Shown here: one piece after another, positions 41,491-46,965 of the stretch
How the letters are laid out: every line of letters starts with the position of its first letter
How positions within the stretch are numbered: position 1 is the first letter of the stretch
NCBI GenBank assembly: GCA_036824465.1
Contig: DAITAC010000020.1
Coordinates: 1-46,965, forward strand
Length of the DNA stretch: 46,965 nt
From: JAKOQB01 sp036824465
GTDB taxonomy: Bacteria; Pseudomonadota; Gammaproteobacteria; Burkholderiales; Burkholderiaceae_F
Direction: 5' to 3'
The notes under the pieces: generated by a model
Databases searched by the model: none
Told to the model about the DNA's origin: nothing
What the model saw: only the letters and a program-made list of their open reading frames with translations
Translations under genes and position numbers: made by a program

Positions 41491-42392
41491 CGCTTGCCAA
41501 TCATCTGCGACTGACCTTGCTCGTTGTCGTCACGGCGGGCGCGGCGCTCGCCGCGTGGTGGCTGCCCGATACGTCCCCCCACTGGCTCGCACTCCCCATC
41601 GGCTTTGCGCTGCCCTTCGTCTTCGCGCCGATCATGCTCGGCATACAGGTGCTCGTGGGCGCGATCGTCGATCCGCGCCAGCCGCGCACGACTCTGATGC
41701 ATGTGCTCGGCGTGTGGTGGCGCGAGACGCTGGCTTCTCTGCACGTCTTTCTCTGGCTGCAACCGTTCGCAACCCGCAGCGACGCGGCGCTGGTGCGCGA
41801 TCCGCAGCGACCCGCCGTGCTGCTGATTCATGGCTACGTGTGCAACCGCGCGGTATGGCAACCACTTCTCAATGCCGGCGTCCTGCGCGACTGCAATGTG
41901 GCGACCGTGAATCTGGAGCCGGTCTTCGGCGACATCGACGGCTACGCTGAAGTCGTCGCCGCCGCCATTGATCGTCTGCTCGCCGCCAGCGGTGCAGCGC
42001 GAGTGATCCTGGTCTGCCACAGCATGGGGGGCCTGGCGGCGCGCGCCTACCTGCGGCGATTCGGTGATGTACGGGTCGATCGCGTGATCACGCTCGCCGC
42101 GCCGCACCACGGCACCGTGTTCGGCCGGCTGGGAATGGGAACCAATGCGAAGCAGATGGCCGCCGGTTCGCCGTTTCTTGAGGACCTCGCCGCGAACGAA
42201 AGCGAGGCGCGGCGCGCGAAGTTCGTCTGCATCGCCACGCGCGACGACAACCTGCTCGTGCCGCGCTCGAGCCCGCTGTTGCCAGGCGCTTCCGAGCGGG
42301 TAATCGAAGGTGTCGGCCACCTGGCGTTGATCGAGGATCAACGCGCGTGGCGGATCGTCGCCGAGGAAATTCGCTCAGTGGCTCGCGCGTAG
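41487..42392 (+). CDS. Alpha/beta hydrolase, lipase-like, membrane-anchored
   Basis: Hydrolase of 301 residues from the GTG at 41487, overlapping the copy 3 stop (GTGA). Two hydrophobic segments lie near the N-terminus (about 7-27 and 33-57). The hydrolase fold then has LLIHGYVCNRAVW (oxyanion loop), nucleophile Ser179 in CHSMGG, acidic Asp253/Asp254 and His278 in GVGHLAL. It resembles triacylglycerol lipases/esterases. Coupling to the binding proteins suggests that it processes the imported substrate class, but this is inference. It overlaps the convergent deacetylase gene by 18 bases. Confidence 0.85.
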   Translation: MTLANHLRLTLLVVVTAGAALAAWWLPDTSPHWLALPIGFALPFVFAPIMLGIQVLVGAIVDPRQPRTTLMHVLGVWWRETLASLHVFLWLQPFATRSDAALVRDPQRPAVLLIHGYVCNRAVWQPLLNAGVLRDCNVATVNLEPVFGDIDGYAEVVAAAIDRLLAASGAARVILVCHSMGGLAARAYLRRFGDVRVDRVITLAAPHHGTVFGRLGMGTNAKQMAAGSPFLEDLAANESEARRAKFVCIATRDDNLLVPRSSPLLPGASERVIEGVGHLALIEDQRAWRIVAEEIRSVARA

Positions 42393-43178
42393 CAGCCCGG
42401 TCGGCCGCGTCAGTTCGATACTGGCCGGCAGCTGCGCTGGGTCGAAGTTCGGCGAAGACAGCCATCCGTACTCGGCAACGCGGAACGCGCCGATCGGGTC
42501 GCCGTCCTCGGCACGGATCGCCGGGTGGCACATCCAGATCGAGCCATCTTTCAAGGTGCGCAGCCAGTCCGCGGCCAGCGCCGCGAAATCTGCGCCTCGC
42601 TCGTAGCGGTACGCACCGACAAAGCCCAGGTTCGTCGGCCAATCGACCATCTGCAACTGCTTCTTCATGGTGCGGCCGCCGAGCAATGCCAGCACGCGCG
42701 ATTTGGAATCCGTCGCGGTCGAAGCCGTATTGCGGATCAGCAGCCGCCGGCTCCCGTAACGAGTGCTGAGTTCATGCAGCAGTGCGTCGCGGATGACCGG
42801 AAACTGGTGCACATGCTGATGGCCGTCGATGTAGTTCGGGACGCGTTTGAAGATGTTTTCGAATCGTCCGAGCTGGCGTCGTAATCGCTGCGTGACCTCA
42901 CCTGCGCTGAGAGCATGTAGCCAGCTCGCCGCAATCACGGCCGGCAGCGATCCGACTCTTGGCGCGCCGGGAAACGATTCGGTCAGATTGAAGTGCAGCC
43001 CGATATCAAGCCCGCGCTCACGTTCGCGCAGCGCCGGCGCGGCCGCGGCAAAGCGCGGTGCTTCGACCATGCAGCTCGTGCCGCCCAGTCGCTTTTGATC
43101 GATCAGCCCCAGGATCGCCTCATCCACCGCGGCGTTGTAGCCATAGTCATCTGCGCACAACGCGACTCGACGTGCCAT
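42375..43178 (-). CDS. ChbG/HpnK family deacetylase (YdjC-like)
   Basis: Putative carbohydrate or lipid-linked sugar deacetylase of 267 residues. Metal-binding residues are in CADDYGYN (Asp10, Asp11), GLHFNLTE (His62) and DGHQHVHQFP (His120, His124). Family members remove acetyl groups from chito-oligosaccharides or act in hopanoid synthesis (HpnK). Its start overlaps the gtrA stop by one base. Its neighbours gtrA and a GtrB-like glycosyltransferase suggest a role in modifying a lipid-linked sugar. Confidence 0.9.
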   Translation of the reverse strand: MARRVALCADDYGYNAAVDEAILGLIDQKRLGGTSCMVEAPRFAAAAPALRERERGLDIGLHFNLTESFPGAPRVGSLPAVIAASWLHALSAGEVTQRLRRQLGRFENIFKRVPNYIDGHQHVHQFPVIRDALLHELSTRYGSRRLLIRNTASTATDSKSRVLALLGGRTMKKQLQMVDWPTNLGFVGAYRYERGADFAALAADWLRTLKDGSIWMCHPAIRAEDGDPIGAFRVAEYGWLSSPNFDPAQLPASIELTRPTGLLRASH

Positions 43179-43558
43179 TAGCGCGACCTCCGAAACGCCC
43201 AGAAGCGGCTCAGAACGAACGTCATTGCCGCCACGCCGATCAGCACGATGGCCAGCGCAACGTCATATCGCAGCCGTGTGTGCGTCAGCAGAAGTCGATA
43301 CGCGAGCGCATTGACCGCGAATGCGGCGATCGAAACGAGAAAGAACGATGGAAGCGCACGCGCCAGCGGCGCCGCGTTCGCGCCAAAGGTCCAGCGCCAC
43401 TGCCCGAGAAAGCTGACCGAAAACGCAATCAGGAATCCGATCACGTTGGCGGCCTGCGGATCCATCGCGAGCCCGCGCACGCAGGCGACCGCCACCACAA
43501 AGTGAGTCGCCGCCGCGGCCGCACCGACCAGGCCGAAGCGCACGACCTGGCCGATCAT
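43178..43558 (-). CDS. GtrA family membrane protein
   Basis: Small membrane protein of 126 residues with four hydrophobic helices (MIGQVVRFGLVGAAAAATHF...). It ends in the basic SRFWAFRRSR. The family's polar helix-loop (FLIAFSVSFLGQWRWTFG) is present. GtrA-like proteins are thought to flip or help transfer polyprenyl-linked sugars made by GtrB-like glycosyltransferases. It is translationally coupled to both the glycosyltransferase (four-base overlap) and the deacetylase (one-base overlap). Confidence 0.9.
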   Translation of the reverse strand: MIGQVVRFGLVGAAAAATHFVVAVACVRGLAMDPQAANVIGFLIAFSVSFLGQWRWTFGANAAPLARALPSFFLVSIAAFAVNALAYRLLLTHTRLRYDVALAIVLIGVAAMTFVLSRFWAFRRSR

Positions 43559-44744
43559 TGCCGCGCGAGCTGTTGCAGAATCGGCGGCGCGCTCAACACG
43601 ACTTCGCGCAGCGGGCTGTAATCGTCGAGTCGCGCAACCAGATAAGTTGGCCGCGCCTTGACCTCGTCGTAGACACGGCCGAGATACTCGCCCAGCACGC
43701 CGATCGAGATGNNNNNNNNNNNNNNNNNNNNNNNNNNNNNNNNNNNNNNNNNNNNNNNNNNNNNNNNNNNNNNNNNNNNNNNNNNNNNNNNNNNNNNNNN
43801 NNNNNNNNNNNCTTGACCTCGTCGTAGACACGGCCGAGATACTCGCCCAGCACGCCGATCGAGATGAGCTGGATACCGGCAAAGAACAGCACCGATGCCG
43901 CCAGTGTCGCAAAGCCCTGGATCGGCTGGCCGAACACCAGCCGCTCGATCACGATCCAGGTGCCCCACGCGAAAGCCACCATTGCAATCAGCGCCCCGAT
44001 CACGCCGCCGATGCGCAAAGGCAGGTTTGAGAACGCGGTAATGCCAGTGACCGCCAACGCCTGCAGACGCCGCATGCTGAACGACGTGCTGCCGCCGGCG
44101 CGCGGCTTGACCTCGAATGGAATGCCGACCGCACGAAAACCGACCCACGCGTACAGACCCTTCATGAAGCGGTGGCGTTCCGGCAGACGCTTCAGCGCGT
44201 CGACCACGCGGCGATCCATCAGTCGAAAGTCGCCGGCGTCCGGCGGAATGTCGATCGACTGGCTCGAAGCCATCAGTCGATAAAACAGGCGCGAACCGGC
44301 GCGCTTCAACCACGATTCGCCGGCGCGGTCGGTGCGCAACCCATACGCCATGTCATAGCCGGCGCGCCACGCGCCGACCATGTCTGGCACCGTCTCGAGC
44401 GGATGCTGGAAATCGGCGTCGATCAGCAGCACGCAGTCGCCGCGCGCCAGATCGAGACCGGCGGTCAGCGCGGCCTCCTTGCCGAAGTTGCGCGAAAGCT
44501 CGATGAAGGTCAGCGAGAGCTCGGGCGCCAGCTCGCGCACGACGCTACCGGTCGCATCGGTGCTCCCGTCATTGACGACGATGATCTCGAAGCGGTTCGT
44601 GATCTTCGCCGCGGTCGCACGCAAAGCCCGCAGAAAATCGGCAACGACCGCCTGCTCGTTATGCACCGGCACCACGCACGACAGCGAAAACTCGCCGCCG
44701 CGTGGTGCAAGCTGAATCGTGGCGGGCCGCGCAACGTTCGCCAC
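43555..44744 (-). CDS. GtrB-like polyprenyl-phosphate glycosyltransferase, interrupted by assembly gap
   Basis: GT2-family glycosyltransferase followed by two membrane helices. Motifs are VVPVHNE, IVVNDGSTDAT and LLIDADFQHPLE. The start is uncertain: GTG at 44744 or TTG at 44777, the latter inside a hairpin; no ATG precedes the catalytic domain. The coding frame is broken only by the 100-N gap (43712-43811). The 55 bases before and after the gap are identical. Removing the gap plus one copy (155 bases) restores one frame (GVLGEYLGRVYDEVKARPTY) of about 344 residues from 44744. It likely transfers a sugar to undecaprenyl phosphate for use with the adjacent GtrA. Confidence 0.85.
43712..43811. 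other. Assembly gap (100 N) with identical 55-base flanks
   Basis: Exactly 100 N. The 55 bases at 43657-43711 are identical to those at 43812-43866, so the two contig ends overlap and no sequence is likely missing. Confidence 0.95.
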
Positions 44745-44745
44745 G

Positions 44746-44826
44746 TCAGCCCGCCAAGTGAGGAGCGGCCGCGGCAAAGCCGCGGACCAACTCGATCGCG
44801 AGAGGGCGAAGCAGTGACAACGTCAT
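44746..44826 (-). CDS. Possible small protein or leader ORF before the glycosyltransferase
   Basis: Open frame of 26 codons (MTLSLLRPLAIELVRGF...) with AAGGA about nine bases before its ATG at 44826, a better ribosome-binding site than the glycosyltransferase has. Its stop TGA (44746-44748) lies one base before the GTG at 44744, so ribosomes could re-initiate there. A perfect CCGCGGC/GCCGCGG hairpin lies within it. It is short and weakly supported; a role in coupling translation is the most likely option. Confidence 0.35.
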   Translation of the reverse strand: MTLSLLRPLAIELVRGFAAAAPHLAG

Positions 44827-44846
44827 TCGCGCATCCTTCCCCACCA

Positions 44847-46859
44847 TCAGAAGTGAATCCCGCTCATCAGGTTGGCAAATGCAATCTGGTCCGGCGTCGC
44901 TTTCGCCTTCTCGCCCTCCTTTGCGCCTTTCGCGGCCGACGAATCCGGAAACATTCGGAAGGTGGTGTTCATCACGATCTGCGCCACGCGCGGGGCCGCG
45001 GCATGCAGAATCTGGCCGAAGACGCCCAGCCGTGTGGCGATGCGAACCGGCTTGTAGACGATCGCCTGCACGATCAGGTCGGCCGCCTCGTCCGGATTCA
45101 GCGTCGGCACGTTCTCGTAGATCTTGGTCGGCGCGATCATCGGCGTTTTCACCAGCGGCATGTTGATGGTGGTGAACGTCACGCCGACATCGATGAACTC
45201 GCTCGCCGCACACCGCGTCCACGCATCCAGCGCCGCCTTGCTGGCGACATACGCCGAGAAGCGCGGCGCGTTGGTCAGCACGCCGATCGAACTGATGTTG
45301 ACAACATGCCCCTTGCGCTTGGCCACCATGTGCGGCATCAATCCCATCGTGATGCGCAGGCAGCCAAAGTAATTGAGCTGCATGGTGCGCTCGAAATCGT
45401 GGAAGCGCTCGTAGCTCGACTCAATGCCGCGGCGGATTGAACGGCCGGCATTGTTGATCAGTACGTCGACGCCGCCAAAGCTTTCGACCAGCCACGCGAC
45501 CAGCGCGTCGCAGCTGTCCATCGATGCCAGATCCGCCGAGAACGTCTCGACCTTGCCGCCGTTCTTGTTGCCGGCTTCCTTCAGTGCATCCAGGATTTCC
45601 TTCCTGGCCGCGTCCAGTTTGTCCTGCTCGCGACCGACGATCACGGCGATCGCGCCGGCAGAGGCGATCTTGTGTGCTGCCGCGAGGCCAATGCCCGATG
45701 AGCCACCGGTGATCAGCACCACCTTGCCCGCGACCTGCCCCTTCAGTGTGCGATCGATGAACAGATCCGGATCGAGATTGCGCTCCCAGTAATCCCACAG
45801 CCGGTACGCGTAGTCCTCCAGACGCGGGCACTGGATGCCGGTGCCCTTCAGCAACGCCGTTGTGTCCCGGCAATCGAAGCGCGTCGGGTAGTTGACGAAC
45901 TGCATCATGTCCTCGGGCAGGCCGAGGTCCTTCATCACCGCGTTGCGAATACGCTTGACCGGTGTCAGCGAGAGCATTCCCTTCTTCACGCTGTTCGGAA
46001 TGAAACCAATCAGAGCGGCGTTGATGCGCATCGTCATCTGCGGCGCGTGCGCCGCCTTGGCGAAAGTGTTCAGCACGTCGCCGACCCGATATGGCGTCGG
46101 ATCGACAATGTGGAACGCCCTGCCGTCCTGGTCCTTCACATGCGCGATGTGGTCGATCGCGTCCACCACGAAATCGACCGGCACGATGTTGATGCGCCCT
46201 CCCTCGATCCCGATGGTGGGCATCCACGGCGGCAGCATGTTGCGCATCTTCTGAATCAGCTTGAAGAAGTAGTACGGGCCGTCAATCTTGTCCATCTCAC
46301 CCGTCATGCTGTCGCCCACCACCAGGGCCGGTCGGTAGACGCGCCAAGGCGTCTTGCATTCCTTGCGCACGATCTTTTCCGAGTCGTGCTTGGTCGCGAA
46401 ATACGGATGGTCGAGGCCCTCGGCCTCATCGAACATGTCCTCGCGAAACACGCCTTCGTACATGCCGGCCGCTGCGATCGACGACACGTGCTGAAAGTGA
46501 CCGACCTTCAGATCGTTGGCCAGTTGCACCGCGTTGCGCGTGCCCTCGATATTGACCAGGATCTGGCTTTCGGCATCCGCCTTCAGATCGTAGATCGCCG
46601 CGAGATGGAAGAAGTGGTCGATCTTGCCGGCGAGCGCCTTGACGTCTGCCTTGGCCACGCCGAGCCTGGCCTGTGCCAGATCGCCATAAACGGGGCGTGC
46701 GCGCTTTTCGTCCACTCCCCAATCCGCCAGCAGCGCGGCGACCTTGTCCTTGCTCGAATCACGCATCAGGAAATGCACGACCGCGCCCTTGCGCGCCAGC
46801 AGCTTCCTGACCAGTCGCTTGCCGATGAAGCCGGACGCGCCGGTGACGAAGTAATCCAT
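44847..46859 (-). CDS. Two-domain SDR protein, fatty acyl-CoA reductase-like
   Basis: Protein of 670 residues with two complete reductase domains. The N-terminal extended SDR has TGASGFIG (6-13) and the Tyr-x3-Lys YFATK (Tyr153, Lys157). The C-terminal classical SDR has TGGSSGIG (384-391), Ser523 and YVASK (Tyr537, Lys541). This order and length match bacterial fatty acyl-CoA reductases of the Marinobacter/mycobacterial AcrA1 type, which reduce acyl-CoA to aldehyde or alcohol, so that is the best guess. GGAG lies about eight bases before the ATG, and a TAGAAT (46915-46920) may be its -10. Confidence 0.85.
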   Translation of the reverse strand: MDYFVTGASGFIGKRLVRKLLARKGAVVHFLMRDSSKDKVAALLADWGVDEKRARPVYGDLAQARLGVAKADVKALAGKIDHFFHLAAIYDLKADAESQILVNIEGTRNAVQLANDLKVGHFQHVSSIAAAGMYEGVFREDMFDEAEGLDHPYFATKHDSEKIVRKECKTPWRVYRPALVVGDSMTGEMDKIDGPYYFFKLIQKMRNMLPPWMPTIGIEGGRINIVPVDFVVDAIDHIAHVKDQDGRAFHIVDPTPYRVGDVLNTFAKAAHAPQMTMRINAALIGFIPNSVKKGMLSLTPVKRIRNAVMKDLGLPEDMMQFVNYPTRFDCRDTTALLKGTGIQCPRLEDYAYRLWDYWERNLDPDLFIDRTLKGQVAGKVVLITGGSSGIGLAAAHKIASAGAIAVIVGREQDKLDAARKEILDALKEAGNKNGGKVETFSADLASMDSCDALVAWLVESFGGVDVLINNAGRSIRRGIESSYERFHDFERTMQLNYFGCLRITMGLMPHMVAKRKGHVVNISSIGVLTNAPRFSAYVASKAALDAWTRCAASEFIDVGVTFTTINMPLVKTPMIAPTKIYENVPTLNPDEAADLIVQAIVYKPVRIATRLGVFGQILHAAAPRVAQIVMNTTFRMFPDSSAAKGAKEGEKAKATPDQIAFANLMSGIHF

Positions 46860-46914
46860 GGGTTGTCTCCGTTGAGGGCGGCTGTCGCGCCGTTCCCGTT
46901 TTCTTGGGCCGGTG

Positions 46915-46942
46915 ATTCTAGAACCTATCTGGGTATTGTCGG
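46915..46942 (-). promoter_or_regulatory. Possible promoter of the two-domain SDR gene
   Basis: On the minus strand CCGACA (46942-46937) and TAGAAT (46920-46915) are 16 bases apart and match the -35 and -10 consensus at 4 and 5 positions. The spacer contains GAACCTATCT (plus strand), the first ten bases of the element end found at 20359. Confidence 0.4.
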
Positions 46943-46965
46943 CGCAATGCGAACCAAGGCAATCA
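46921..46965. repeat. Possible start of a second GAACCTATCT-type repeat at the window edge
   Basis: GAACCTATCT at 46921-46930 equals the first ten bases of the terminal repeat at 20359-20375; the following bases differ. The element, if real, is cut by the end of the window. Confidence 0.3.

Noticed and set aside
1..46965. CRISPR arrays, phage genes, transposases, rRNA genes
   Set aside because: No regularly spaced direct repeats, integrase, transposase or rRNA sequence was seen on either strand.

Overview
The window is GC-rich chromosomal DNA from a betaproteobacterium, most likely in or near the Burkholderiales. The evidence is the gene order: nuoA-L preceded by a tRNA-Leu, secG and tpiA; then pnp, rpsO, leuA, pssA, psd, ilvC, ilvH and ilvI; then a small sigma factor followed by DUF3619, DUF3106 and RDD genes. 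This is from recall of that lineage's gene order, not a database search. Coding density is very high and many start/stop codons overlap by 1-4 bases. A run of 100 Ns at 43712-43811 shows that this is a draft scaffold, probably a metagenome or short-read assembly.

Layout. 1-11916 (minus): NADH dehydrogenase (complex I) operon nuoA to nuoL, with nuoL running off the left edge; several palindromic repeats sit between its genes. 12045-14372 (minus): tRNA-Leu(GAG), secG, tpiA and a quinone oxidoreductase. 14413-17759 (minus): pnp, rpsO and a kinase-like protein with an altered P-loop. 17764-25549 (minus): branched-chain amino acid genes (leuA, ilvC, ilvH, ilvI) and the phosphatidylethanolamine pair psd and pssA, with a SIMPL-domain protein among them. 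25860-27931 (plus): sigma factor, DUF3619, DUF3106 and RDD genes. 27909-32048: an FFLEELY-type protein, a Tat-exported small subunit with a GMC oxidoreductase, and an MFS transporter. 32050-35883 (minus) and 36037-42392 (plus): a peptide-type ABC transporter (two permeases and a fused double ATPase) divergent from an operon of three paralogous substrate-binding proteins and a lipase-like hydrolase. 42375-46859 (minus): ChbG-type deacetylase, GtrA, GtrB-like glycosyltransferase (interrupted by the N gap) and a two-domain SDR / fatty acyl-CoA reductase-like protein.

Most noteworthy: (1) an undeclared leucine-rich leader peptide (19383-19469) upstream of leuA, with a well-spaced promoter that would start transcription at or next to its ATG and with alternative RNA pairings typical of attenuation; (2) a 282-bp element with perfect 17-bp terminal inverted repeats lying exactly between the psd stop and the pssA start, so that the pssA ribosome-binding site sits in the repeat; (3) three tandem substrate-binding protein paralogues serving one set of permeases; (4) a 55-base exact duplication on both sides of the N gap, which when collapsed restores the glycosyltransferase frame; (5) a conserved-looking kinase-fold protein with Phe in place of the Walker A glycine.
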